Below the pieces are notes generated by a model. It made no database searches. It saw only the letters and a list, made by a program, of their open reading frames with translations, and was not told the origin of the DNA. Positions 1 through 8,522 of a stretch of DNA of 64,000 bases are shown here, piece after piece. How positions within the stretch are numbered: position 1 is the first letter of the stretch; each line of letters begins with the position of its first letter. The stretch lies in assembly GCF_025770725.1 (NCBI RefSeq), contig NZ_JANZKZ010000002.1:248001-312000 (forward strand), written 5' to 3'. This DNA comes from Sulfurospirillum oryzae. GTDB lineage: Bacteria; Campylobacterota; Campylobacteria; Campylobacterales; Sulfurospirillaceae. Position numbers and translations under genes: made by a program.

Positions 1-888
1 GATGCCAATATGCAAGAAGGAAGCTTCCGTTGTGATGCGAACGTTTCTATTCGCCCTAAAGGCGATACGAAGCTTTATACCAGAGCTGAGATTAAGAACC
101 TAAACTCATTTAAATTTATCCAAAAAGCGATTGACTACGAAGTAGAGCGTCAAAGTAATGCCTGGGAAGATGGCATTTATGAGAGGGAAGTGGTTCAAGA
201 AACCAGACTTTACGATACTGAAAAAAATGAAACAAGAAGCATGAGAGGTAAAGAAGACAGTGCTGAGTATCGCTATTTCCCAGATCCAGACCTATTGCCA
301 GTGCTTATTCCTGATGATATGCTCGCAGAGTGTATCCAAATTCCAGAACTTCCCGATCAAAAGCGTGATCGTTTCCTTAAAGAGTATGGCATTAAAGAGT
401 ACGATGCCAATGTGATTACCTCCAGTGTTGAAATGGCGCATTTTTACGAAACTATGATCAATGAAGGCGCAGGGGCTAAGAACTCTGTAACATGGCTCAC
501 CGTTGAGCTTTTGGCGCGATTAAGTCATGGTGTGACTCTTATGACTTCGCCTGTGGATGCAATTAAACTAGCAGCGATTGTTAAACGCATTGAAGATGGG
601 ACCATTAGTGGCAAAGCGGCGAAAGAGGTACTTGATTATCTGATGGAAGAGCGTGTGAGTGTTGATGATGCCATTGAAAAACTCGGTCTTAAACAAGTCA
701 GTGATGATGGTGCAATTTTAGCAATCATCGATGCAATCATCAGTGCAAATGCTGATAAAGTCGCAGAATACAGAAGTGGAAAAGATAAACTTTTTGGTTT
801 CTTTGTTGGTCAAACGATGAAAGAGAGCAAAGGGGCAGCTAATCCTGCTAAAGTGAATGAACTTTTAAAATCTAGACTTGATGTATAA
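1..888 (+). CDS. gatB: GatCAB amidotransferase subunit B, 3' part (5' end outside window)
   Basis: Carboxy-terminal part (295 residues visible) of the B subunit of the GatCAB amidotransferase. With GatA and GatC it converts misacylated Glu-tRNA(Gln) and Asp-tRNA(Asn) to the cognate amide forms in the cytoplasm. The frame is open from the first base of the window, so the start and roughly the first 180 residues lie upstream. Visible are the end of the catalytic domain ([24 protein letters not shown], both typical of GatB), the helical middle part and the YqeY-like tail that binds tRNA. gpsA follows after 12 nt on the same strand, as in Campylobacter. Confidence 0.97.
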   Translation, partial: DANMQEGSFRCDANVSIRPKGDTKLYTRAEIKNLNSFKFIQKAIDYEVERQSNAWEDGIYEREVVQETRLYDTEKNETRSMRGKEDSAEYRYFPDPDLLPVLIPDDMLAECIQIPELPDQKRDRFLKEYGIKEYDANVITSSVEMAHFYETMINEGAGAKNSVTWLTVELLARLSHGVTLMTSPVDAIKLAAIVKRIEDGTISGKAAKEVLDYLMEERVSVDDAIEKLGLKQVSDDGAILAIIDAIISANADKVAEYRSGKDKLFGFFVGQTMKESKGAANPAKVNELLKSRLDV

Positions 889-900
889 GCGAGGGAGAGC

Positions 901-1788
901 GTGAGTATAGCGGTCATTGGAGCTGGGAAATGGGGACAAGCACTTCAGTTTGCACTTTCTCGTAATGTTACATGTAAGATCACCTCACGCCAAATAAAAC
1001 CTCTTGAAAACTTTGTCAGCCTTGAAGAGGCTTTAAAGTGTGAGTACCTTATCTTTGCACTTCCTGCTCAAGTCGTTCGTGGCTGGCTTGAGGCGCATTT
1101 TACATTTAGTGGTCAAAAAATTCTGGTTGCTGCCAAAGGCATAGAGCAGGGAAGTGGGGCATTTCTGAATGAAATTTTTGCCAAGCATGTTCCCGAAGAT
1201 CATCTCAGTTTTTTATCGGGTCCATCATTCGCAAGTGAGGTCATGCAAGGACTTCCTACTGCCGTTGTCATTAATTCAACCAATGAAACCCTCTCCAAAG
1301 AGTTTGCCGCATTTTTCCCAACATTTATTAAAACGTATACTTCTAAAGATGTCATTGGTGCGGAAGTGTGTGGGGCTTATAAAAATGTTCTTGCCATTGC
1401 GAGTGGTATTTGCGATGGACTAAAGCTGGGCAATAATGCAAGAGCGAGTTTAATCGCCCGTGGTCTTGTTGAGATGCGCCGTTTTGGAAAATTCTTTGGT
1501 GCGCAGGATGAGACTTTTTTGGGCTTAAGTGGCGCAGGAGATCTTTTTTTAACCGCTTCAAGTACGCTCTCTCGTAACTACCGTGTCGGTCTTTTTTTGG
1601 CTGAAGGCAAAAAACTTGAAGATATTTTAAATGAATTAGGTGAAGTGGCAGAGGGTGTGTTTACTTCCGAAGCAATCTTCGAGCTTTCCACTAAACATTC
1701 TATTTATACACCCATTGCCCATGAAATAGCACTTATTCTAAAAGGCAAAGAGCCTCGAATAAGCGTGAAAGATTTATTGGCTGATTGA
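901..1788 (+). CDS. gpsA: NAD(P)H-dependent glycerol-3-phosphate dehydrogenase
   Basis: Reduces dihydroxyacetone phosphate to sn-glycerol-3-phosphate, the backbone for phospholipids, in the cytoplasm. The 295-residue protein is slightly shorter than the usual 310-340. It has the N-terminal Rossmann motif GAGKWG (residues 7-12), the AAKGIEQG segment, the SGPSFASEV motif and the catalytic-lysine region GAYKNVLAIASG. The start is GTG, preceded by GAGGGAGA six to twelve bases upstream. It probably belongs to one operon with gatB, the GH3-like gene and the dihydroorotase homologue; its stop codon overlaps the next start. One copy of the TTACATGTAA palindrome lies inside it and encodes Thr-Cys-Lys. 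Confidence 0.96.
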   Translation: MSIAVIGAGKWGQALQFALSRNVTCKITSRQIKPLENFVSLEEALKCEYLIFALPAQVVRGWLEAHFTFSGQKILVAAKGIEQGSGAFLNEIFAKHVPEDHLSFLSGPSFASEVMQGLPTAVVINSTNETLSKEFAAFFPTFIKTYTSKDVIGAEVCGAYKNVLAIASGICDGLKLGNNARASLIARGLVEMRRFGKFFGAQDETFLGLSGAGDLFLTASSTLSRNYRVGLFLAEGKKLEDILNELGEVAEGVFTSEAIFELSTKHSIYTPIAHEIALILKGKEPRISVKDLLAD

Positions 1789-2882
1789 TGCTAAAAATCC
1801 TACTTACTTGCCTACTTTTTTCTTCGCTTTTGCACGCTAAAACACCTCCTTTGGAAGATATGATTGCCCAGATGATTATGATTGGTTTTGATGGAACCAA
1901 AGAGGGTGATAAATGGGTTGACCAAATCGCCAAAGACATTAAGCGTGAAAAGATTGGCGGGGTTTTCTTAATGGATAAAAACATTCAAAGCCCGACACAA
2001 CTTAAAAAACTCAATGAATATCTCAAATCAGGAGCACCTAAAGGACTTCCTTTAATTGTTGCTGTGGAGCATGAGGGTGGAGAGAAGAGTAATTTTGAAG
2101 CTAAAAAAGGCTTTAGTGAAATCCCAAGTGCTTATGAGCTCTTCAAAAGTAAAGATATTTCTGAGACGGAACAACTTTACCAAAAGCTAAGTCAGGATCT
2201 TGCTAAAAGCGGTATCAATGTCAACTTTGCGCCCGTGCTTGATCTTCAACCCAAAAGCGATGTCTTTGAAAGCGCAAAATTACAACGAAGTTACTCTAGC
2301 TATGAAGAGATCGTTACAACGTATGCAATGCTTTTTATTAATGCGCTTCATGCTGAGGGTGTAATGCCCGTTGTCAAATATTTTCCAACAGCAGGTGCTA
2401 ATCTTTGGAATAACTTTTCCAGTGAAGAAGATGTCACCAAAACATGGCGTTTTGAACAGTTAAAACCTTATTATGATCTCATCGCTTTTGGTAAAATGGA
2501 TGCTGTGTTGATGTCGCATGTAATGCACAAAGAGATTGACCCAAAAAATCCAACACTCTTTTCAAAATTGGTTATTCAAGGGCTCCTTCGAGATAAAATG
2601 CACTTTGAAGGTGTTGTTTTTGCTGATAATTTGCGAACAAATTCCATTGCAAGCAGTGTTGACTTTAAACAACGCGTCATTCGCTCTATTGATGCAGGTG
2701 CAGATATATTAGTCTTTACAAACTATTTTGCAGATAACGCCAGTATGCCTTTTACGATTAATAAAATTATTACCGATGCCATTAAAAATGGAGAGTTAAA
2801 AGAGGAGCGCATAGCGCTTTCTTATGAGCGTATTGTGAATTTCAAACAAAAATTATCAAAGCGAGGAAGCCATGTTAATTAA
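1788..2882 (+). CDS. GH3-like (NagZ-related) exported protein with degenerate active site
   Basis: About 364 residues; recognisably the NagZ / glycoside hydrolase family 3 TIM barrel, which in NagZ removes N-acetylglucosamine from muropeptides. It begins with a signal peptide (MLKILLTCLLFSSLLHAK). I chose the ATG overlapping the gpsA stop as TGATG; a TTG one codon earlier is also possible. The family signatures are damaged. The conserved KHFPGHG loop, which supplies the catalytic His, reads KYFPTAGAN. The DxEGGxVxR substrate loop reads EHEGGEKSN. The nucleophile region reads VVFADNLR, keeping an Asp. It may therefore bind peptidoglycan fragments without hydrolysing them; that is inference. 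Its end overlaps the next gene by 11 nt. Confidence 0.8.
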   Translation: MLKILLTCLLFSSLLHAKTPPLEDMIAQMIMIGFDGTKEGDKWVDQIAKDIKREKIGGVFLMDKNIQSPTQLKKLNEYLKSGAPKGLPLIVAVEHEGGEKSNFEAKKGFSEIPSAYELFKSKDISETEQLYQKLSQDLAKSGINVNFAPVLDLQPKSDVFESAKLQRSYSSYEEIVTTYAMLFINALHAEGVMPVVKYFPTAGANLWNNFSSEEDVTKTWRFEQLKPYYDLIAFGKMDAVLMSHVMHKEIDPKNPTLFSKLVIQGLLRDKMHFEGVVFADNLRTNSIASSVDFKQRVIRSIDAGADILVFTNYFADNASMPFTINKIITDAIKNGELKEERIALSYERIVNFKQKLSKRGSHVN

Positions 2883-4104
2883 AAATGCTTTTGTATCAAC
2901 CACGCAAGGTCTTGCGTGTAAAGATGTGCTGATTGAAGAGGGAAAAATCGTTGCAGTTTCAGATCATCTTGATGCATCTACCCATGAAGTCATTGATGCA
3001 AGTGGACTTTATCTCCTTCCTGGTCTTATTGATCTTAACGTGCGTTTTTCCAACAGTTGCCTCAATCAAGAGCATATTGATAAGCTTGCCAACAGTTGTT
3101 TAAAAGGCGGTGTCACTACGGCGGTGGTTATGTCTGATTTTACGCCTCGACTGGACAGTGCAACGCTGCTTGAGTTGGTTAAATTTAAAATTGATCAAGC
3201 CAAAATCACGCTTCAAATCAGTGCTCCACTTGCTGATGAAAAAGAAGATCAGCTTCATAATATCGCTACGCTTTTAAACAATGGTGCAGCGGCAATCTTA
3301 GCAGACTCTCATCGTAATGCAAACTTACTTCGTCGAGGCATGCAATACGCTACAATGAAAAAAAGACCTTTCTTTGTGCAATGTTACGAGCCAAATTTGG
3401 ATGACAATGGTTTGATGAATGATGGTGTTATCGCTTCTAAATTAGGGCTTTCTGGCATTTCAAAAATCTCTGAAACTGCCGAAGTGGCAAAGCTTTCAGA
3501 ACTCGCACGTTTTTATGGTGCAACCGTCGTGTTAAAATCACTCTCAACCAAGCGTTCATTAGAGATTGCAAAAGAGCATAAAGCACTTCAATCTAAGCTT
3601 TACACCGAAGTTTCTATTCATCATCTGAGCAAAAATGATAGCAGTTGCGATGGTTTTAATACCTATGCAAAACTGATGCCACCGCTTCGCGAGGAAACAG
3701 AGCGACAAGCTTTAGTTGGAGCACTCAAAGAGGGGTTAATCGATGTTCTGACTTCCTCACATTCACCAAAGTCCATTTTGTATAAAGATGTAGCATTTGA
3801 GGATGCGGCATTTGGTATTGGCTCTATTGAAGAGTTTTTAACACTTGCGTATACATTCTTGGTTAAAAATGATGTCATTGCTCTTGGTGAACTGATCCGT
3901 ATTTGTTGTCAAAACCCAGCTGAAGTATTGGGACTTTCTCATACAAAAGGTGCCATTAGCGTGGGATACGATGCCGATTTAGTTTTATTTGACCCTAAAG
4001 AGAGCTATACCGTGACCAACAAACATTCACTTTACTGTGGCAATACTCTTTATGGAAAAGTCAAAAAAGTTGTTGTGGACGGAAAGTTACTGCTAAATCA
4101 ATAA
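2872..4104 (+). CDS. pyrC2: Dihydroorotase-like protein, probably non-catalytic (PyrC' type)
   Basis: Amidohydrolase-superfamily protein of 410 residues, homologous to class I dihydroorotase of pyrimidine synthesis. The metal-binding signature DxHxH near residues 54-58 is DLNVR, so both histidines are lost. The later VHCE motif is VQCYE, and the DHAPH-like segment is SSHSPKS. The HH of the EVSIHHLSK segment is retained. In Pseudomonas a non-catalytic PyrC' is a structural partner of aspartate carbamoyltransferase, and that role is the best guess here. Campylobacter carries a pyrC2 gene in the same neighbourhood. A true catalytic PyrC should be encoded elsewhere. Its 3' end overlaps the convergent truA by 7 nt. 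Confidence 0.85.
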   Translation: MLIKNAFVSTTQGLACKDVLIEEGKIVAVSDHLDASTHEVIDASGLYLLPGLIDLNVRFSNSCLNQEHIDKLANSCLKGGVTTAVVMSDFTPRLDSATLLELVKFKIDQAKITLQISAPLADEKEDQLHNIATLLNNGAAAILADSHRNANLLRRGMQYATMKKRPFFVQCYEPNLDDNGLMNDGVIASKLGLSGISKISETAEVAKLSELARFYGATVVLKSLSTKRSLEIAKEHKALQSKLYTEVSIHHLSKNDSSCDGFNTYAKLMPPLREETERQALVGALKEGLIDVLTSSHSPKSILYKDVAFEDAAFGIGSIEEFLTLAYTFLVKNDVIALGELIRICCQNPAEVLGLSHTKGAISVGYDADLVLFDPKESYTVTNKHSLYCGNTLYGKVKKVVVDGKLLLNQ

Positions 4105-4832
4105 AAGACGCGTGAGAGGTAAAGTCCACACGCTGGTATAAGTGATGTGGACACTTTCATTTGACGATCACGCTGTGCGATAAGATCATTAAAACTGAGC
4201 AATCCCTCAGATGCTTTGAGCAAACTTCCACACATCATACGCACTTGTGATCGCAAAAAGGCATCTCCTATAAAATAGATAATAATAAGATTTTTATACC
4301 GATACGCCCCTGCTTTAAAGATGGTACGCTCATCTTTCGTTGTACCCCCACCCAGTTTTTTAAAATACTCAAAGTTATGAAATCCAACAAAAACTTGTGC
4401 ATAATCATTTAATTTCATAACATCTAGTGGTTTTACATGGTAGGCATAATTGGCTAAAAAAGGCTGATACGCACCATCATATAAGACATAGCGATAAAGT
4501 CTTTTTTTTGCATCAAAACGGGCATGAAACGAAGAATCAACGTGTGTAATACTCTGAATGAAAATGTAAGGTTTTAAAAAGCCATTCAGATGGGATTGAA
4601 GTTTTGAAAGATCACTCCAAAAAGAGGGGAGGTCTACATGTAAGACTTGGTGCATTGCATGAACACCTGTGTCTGTTCGTCCACTTCCTACAAGTGTCGC
4701 ATCAACATTCACACGCCTAAAAGCTCTTGTAATGGCCCCCGCAACGCTCTGTGTTGTGATTGTTTCGTTTTTTTGGATTTGGAAGCCATGAAAAGCACTT
4801 CCATCATAACTTACAGTAATTTTAACACGCAT
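4098..4832 (-). CDS. truA: tRNA pseudouridine(38-40) synthase TruA
   Basis: Converts U38-U40 in the anticodon arm of many tRNAs to pseudouridine. The 244-residue protein has the family's normal length. The catalytic aspartate is D54 in GSGRTDTGVHA, and the downstream segments FHARFDAKKRLYRY and the C-terminal GDAFLRSQVRMMCGSLL are classic TruA motifs. It is the last gene of a minus-strand run (glmU, coaBC, unknown, prepilin peptidase, LptF/G, truA), separated from the permease stop by six bases. Confidence 0.96.
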   Translation of the reverse strand: MRVKITVSYDGSAFHGFQIQKNETITTQSVAGAITRAFRRVNVDATLVGSGRTDTGVHAMHQVLHVDLPSFWSDLSKLQSHLNGFLKPYIFIQSITHVDSSFHARFDAKKRLYRYVLYDGAYQPFLANYAYHVKPLDVMKLNDYAQVFVGFHNFEYFKKLGGGTTKDERTIFKAGAYRYKNLIIIYFIGDAFLRSQVRMMCGSLLKASEGLLSFNDLIAQRDRQMKVSTSLIPACGLYLSRVFY

Positions 4833-4838
4833 AGAAAT

Positions 4839-5864
4839 TTAAAAAACAGCACGAATGCGCTTTTGATAGATTTTATAAGCGATAAAAAAAGTTATAAGGA
4901 AAACAACGAGTGGTGCGATTTGTGGCTGCCACGTTGAAACGAGAGTTGTTAGAATAAGATAGATAGAGATCGTTGCAAACATGGCGATATAGATACCACC
5001 TTTGTTATAACGATACGTCACAATACCAATACTGAGTGCAATAAACGTTGAGGCAATAGGGAAAAGTGCAATAAGCAAGAAAAATGAAAGATCGTATGCG
5101 CGTCTTGAATCAACAAAAACACCATCCCAATACTCTTTGATACTTTGCATGGCTCCAACAGCGGTTTTTGGTTGTGAGTTGATGTGCATACGTTCAAAAT
5201 CGACTTGTTGAATAGCATCTTTTGTAAACTCAAAAATTTTCCCTTGTTCAAGGTTAAGTCTAAGGACGCCTTTTTCATTGTCAATTATTGCATTGGAGGC
5301 AATAATAAGCTTTTCATCTTCTTTTTGAGTGGCGACTTGGTAGAGCGTCACACCACTGTAAAGTTTGTTGTCATCGCTGTGTTCAATATAAACTAACCAA
5401 TCAGCAAATTTTTGACCAAATTCATTGGCTTTGATATTAAATTTTGCTTCGGCTTTTTTGTACTCTAAAAAGTTCGCATTGAGCTGTTTTGAAATAGGGA
5501 TAAGCACAAAAATATCAAGAATTAGTAAAAATGAGAGTATGGAGGAGAGTGATAAAAAGAGTTGTGCAATTTTTTTAGGATTGTAGCCGAGCGTAAAAAG
5601 GACAATAGTCTCATTCTCTTTGGAGAGGTTAAAAAGTGTGATACAAAGCGCAATAAAAAACGTAATAGGAAGTGTATAGACCAATGTTTTAGGCAAAAGG
5701 TAGATATAAAGTGTTCCTAGCTCTAAAAAGTTCATCTTGATAATGGCTGTAAGTGCCGTAATTTTGATAAAAAAGACCACCGATGTGATAAAAAAGAGAA
5801 TAAAAAATAACGAGCTAAAGAGCTCACTAAAATGTTGTAAAAGATAGCGACTAACTCTATTCAT
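4839..5864 (-). CDS. LptF/LptG family permease (lipopolysaccharide export)
   Basis: Integral inner-membrane protein of 341 residues of the YjgP/YjgQ (LptF/LptG) family. With the LptB ATPase these proteins lift LPS or lipooligosaccharide out of the inner membrane. The layout is typical: three hydrophobic segments near the N terminus (about residues 12-40, 55-78 and 105-128), a roughly 140-residue periplasmic beta-jellyroll domain, and three hydrophobic segments at the C terminus. I cannot tell LptF from LptG by eye. Its start overlaps the prepilin peptidase stop by 8 nt, indicating translational coupling. Confidence 0.88.
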   Translation of the reverse strand: MNRVSRYLLQHFSELFSSLFFILFFITSVVFFIKITALTAIIKMNFLELGTLYIYLLPKTLVYTLPITFFIALCITLFNLSKENETIVLFTLGYNPKKIAQLFLSLSSILSFLLILDIFVLIPISKQLNANFLEYKKAEAKFNIKANEFGQKFADWLVYIEHSDDNKLYSGVTLYQVATQKEDEKLIIASNAIIDNEKGVLRLNLEQGKIFEFTKDAIQQVDFERMHINSQPKTAVGAMQSIKEYWDGVFVDSRRAYDLSFFLLIALFPIASTFIALSIGIVTYRYNKGGIYIAMFATISIYLILTTLVSTWQPQIAPLVVFLITFFIAYKIYQKRIRAVF

Positions 5865-6585
5865 AGATTAATTCCAGTATATGTAAAATGGGTGTATCAA
5901 AAAGCCATGTGATTAAAAGACCAAGGGCTAAAAAAGGTATAAAGGGAAGTTCCAAGCCACGTTTGCGCAGAAGCATAAACGCTATTAGCGCAATAACGGC
6001 CGCAATGTAAATAGCAACAAATCCCAGCTTTATGCCAAGCAGGGCTCCCATGATACCCGCAATGATAATATCCGCTTCTCCCATAACCTCTTTTTTTGCA
6101 AGTGCCGAGACAAGAAAGCGTAAAAGGGTAAATGCACCCATAAATAAGAGCCCATTTTGCAGTGCTACCAGAGGATTACCAACACAAAAAGCGATGAGAA
6201 GTGCTGGCAGGCTGAGAGCATCAGGAACCGCTTTAAAGCGAAGATCAATGATGCTCAGTGCCAATAAAAGGGCTAAAACACTGCCGACTAAAAGTGCTTG
6301 AAGAACATTCTCTAGGCGTAGATAACAAAGCCCATACAAAAGGGCAGAGCAGAGTTCTACGAGAGGATATTGAAAAGAGATGCTTTCATGACAAAAAGCG
6401 CATTTTCCGCGCAGAGCAAGCCATGAAAAGAGCGGGATATTGTGGTACCATTTGAGCGGATGAAGGCATGATGGACAGTGTGAGGCAGGAAAATTGATGC
6501 TCATATTTTTTGGCATGCGCAAAATAGCGACATTTAAAAACGATCCAATACAAAGTCCAAAAAGTACGATCAAAATGCCTTCCAT
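5857..6585 (-). CDS. Type IV prepilin peptidase (A24 family)
   Basis: Membrane aspartyl protease that cleaves the leader of type IV prepilins or pseudopilins and often N-methylates the new N terminus. The 242-residue protein has the GSFLNVAILRMP start, a four-cysteine zinc motif (C37, C40, C62, C65) as in full-length bifunctional enzymes, and about six further hydrophobic helices. The catalytic aspartates are D114 (IDLRFKAVPD) and D172. The second motif, normally GxGD, reads GEAD here, an Ala for Gly change. No pilin genes are in the window, so its substrates are encoded elsewhere. It starts seven bases after the upstream unknown gene. Confidence 0.9.
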   Translation of the reverse strand: MEGILIVLFGLCIGSFLNVAILRMPKNMSINFPASHCPSCLHPLKWYHNIPLFSWLALRGKCAFCHESISFQYPLVELCSALLYGLCYLRLENVLQALLVGSVLALLLALSIIDLRFKAVPDALSLPALLIAFCVGNPLVALQNGLLFMGAFTLLRFLVSALAKKEVMGEADIIIAGIMGALLGIKLGFVAIYIAAVIALIAFMLLRKRGLELPFIPFLALGLLITWLFDTPILHILELIYE

Positions 6586-6591
6586 AACCCA

Positions 6592-7314
6592 CTAACCCTT
6601 TAAATCTAATACCATATCGCTCAGATCAAAAAGAGGTTTAATCTCTTTTTGCAGAGTAAGGTGTGTAATGATACCTAATTTCGCACTCTCTTTTTGCAAA
6701 TAATGGAAACTTTTCTCATACATTGCGCTTATATGAAGCTCTGTTTGGCTTAAAATGCCCCATAGTGGCCCTAAATGCTCAAAAGCAAGGTAAATAAGAA
6801 GCGTTTCATCTGTCTGCTTTTGAAACTGCACCATGACTTTTTTTCCTTGGTGAATTAAAGGGATATGAATGGTTGCTTTTGAGAGGGCTAGAAGCATATA
6901 GCCGTATATTTTAAAAAGCTCCTTTGAGAGCTGTTCGTTGCTGAGTTGTTTAAGTAAAAAAGCCTTGAAATCATTGAAACTAAAGCTTTTTCTCTCAAAT
7001 AACTGTTCAATGGAGATCGGTAAAAAATAAGCTTCATTTTCAAAAAGTTGTGGCTGTCTGTAAAGGTTTGAAATAGTTAAGATGCCACCTTTACTCTCAA
7101 AAAAATTTGCCCAGTATTTTTGCCCAACTTTAAGGTTTTGATTGCTTTTAGTGGTCAGCTCTTTTCGTCCAATTTTCAAACGATAACGCAAGGCATCTAT
7201 CTGTTTGAGTACTTCAATGGTTACAGGTAAATTGGCATTAAAATTGATACTAGAACTACTGGTATGCCCAATATCTTGACCAATTCCTGCTAATTTATGA
7301 AGCGTAGAGATCAT
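6592..7314 (-). CDS. Conserved protein of unknown function, soluble
   Basis: About 240 residues with no signal peptide or hydrophobic helix. I do not recognise a domain. It contains NFFESKGGILTISNLYRQPQLFENEAYFLP, followed by a helical half. I chose the internal ATG that overlaps the coaBC stop as ATGA; an ATG four codons earlier would overlap by 16 nt. It lies between coaBC and the prepilin peptidase gene. In Campylobacter jejuni, from memory, this block also contains a small unknown gene and uppS; uppS is absent here. The coupling to coaBC suggests co-expression but not function. Confidence 0.7.
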   Translation of the reverse strand: MISTLHKLAGIGQDIGHTSSSSINFNANLPVTIEVLKQIDALRYRLKIGRKELTTKSNQNLKVGQKYWANFFESKGGILTISNLYRQPQLFENEAYFLPISIEQLFERKSFSFNDFKAFLLKQLSNEQLSKELFKIYGYMLLALSKATIHIPLIHQGKKVMVQFQKQTDETLLIYLAFEHLGPLWGILSQTELHISAMYEKSFHYLQKESAKLGIITHLTLQKEIKPLFDLSDMVLDLKG

Positions 7315-8522
7315 AGGTGTGAACACTGCTCCACAATCTGTTCAGCGATCTCAAATTTACCTGCTAAGGCAAATTTTTGGACATGCGAAGTGGTGATAAA
7401 ACTGATCTCATTTTTAGTGCTTCCAAAAGTGTTATGATCTTTAAGGACATTAAGACATACCGCATCTAGACCTTTTTTTTCTAGCATGGCACCTGCATTA
7501 CCAAGCGCTTTGCTTTCATCCATCTCTGCTTTAAAGCCGATGACTTTGAAGCCTTTTTTAGGAAGGGATGAGAGCACATCGATATTGCGTTTAAGCTCTA
7601 AGCTATAGGTCTCACCCAACTCTTCTTTTTTGAGTTTGCCCTCATGCGTTTTGATAGGTACAAAATCACTCACGGCTGCTGCCATGAGAAGATAAGGGGT
7701 TTTATCGTTTTTATTCACATATTGCATTTGAGAGAGAAGGGCACTTTGAAGCTCATACGTGCTTTTTACATGTAACGTATTGATCGCATTAACCATAGGT
7801 GTTTCACCACTGCTGATGAGTGTGACATTGGCACCTTTGAGGTAAAATGCAAGAGCAAGGGCTGAGGCTTGTTTTCCGCTGGAAAAGTTGGTGAGGCATC
7901 TCACATCATCAATTTTCTCCATGGTGCCACCACCCGTGATAATGACTTCTCGATCAACCCAAAAAGACTCTTTGAGAAGTAGCCTAGCGCATGTGTAGAA
8001 AATTTGCTCAACATCAGCAAGCGCACCTACACCTTCGTCATTACACGCAAGTAATTTGGATTGCGGGGCGATGATTTGATAACCAAGTGAGATAAGTTTG
8101 GTAAGGCTCTCTTGTGTGATAGGGTTTAGCATCATATTAGTATTAGCCGATGGGGCTAGAACAATAGTTTTAGTAAATGCGATCGCCGTTTGTGTTAAAA
8201 GGTTGTCTGCAATGCCATGAGCGAGTTTATTGATCGTATTAACCGAAGCAGGGGCTATAATGAAAAGGTTCGCCCATTTACCCGTGTGAATGTGACTAAG
8301 CCCTTCACTCCACGATTCTGTTTCTACATGTAAAACCTTATTTTGACTGATCGCTTCAAAGGTAAGAGGCGTGATAAAACGCTTGGCATCTTCGCTCATA
8401 AGCACCTTAACTTCAGCTCCCGCTTTGATAAAAAGGCGAATAAGCTCTAATGCTTTATAGATCGCAATGCTTCCAGTTACGCCTAAAAGGATTTTTTTAC
8501 CCAAGAGTTGGTTGTTACGCAT
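7311..8522 (-). CDS. coaBC: Bifunctional phosphopantothenoylcysteine decarboxylase / phosphopantothenate-cysteine ligase
   Basis: Carries out two consecutive steps of coenzyme A synthesis in the cytoplasm: ligation of cysteine to 4'-phosphopantothenate, then decarboxylation. The N-terminal CoaC flavoprotein half begins GKKILLGVTGSIAIYKALEL and has the LAPSANTNMM (PxMNxxM-like) motif. The C-terminal CoaB half begins near VIITGGGTMEKIDDVR and includes the NFSSGKQ nucleotide loop. I chose the ATG at 8522, which overlaps the glmU stop by 8 nt. An upstream in-frame ATG at 8576 would add 18 residues and a 62-nt overlap, which is unlikely. A TTACATGTAA copy encodes Leu-His-Val-Lys in the CoaB half. 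Confidence 0.95.
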   Translation of the reverse strand: MRNNQLLGKKILLGVTGSIAIYKALELIRLFIKAGAEVKVLMSEDAKRFITPLTFEAISQNKVLHVETESWSEGLSHIHTGKWANLFIIAPASVNTINKLAHGIADNLLTQTAIAFTKTIVLAPSANTNMMLNPITQESLTKLISLGYQIIAPQSKLLACNDEGVGALADVEQIFYTCARLLLKESFWVDREVIITGGGTMEKIDDVRCLTNFSSGKQASALALAFYLKGANVTLISSGETPMVNAINTLHVKSTYELQSALLSQMQYVNKNDKTPYLLMAAAVSDFVPIKTHEGKLKKEELGETYSLELKRNIDVLSSLPKKGFKVIGFKAEMDESKALGNAGAMLEKKGLDAVCLNVLKDHNTFGSTKNEISFITTSHVQKFALAGKFEIAEQIVEQCSHL

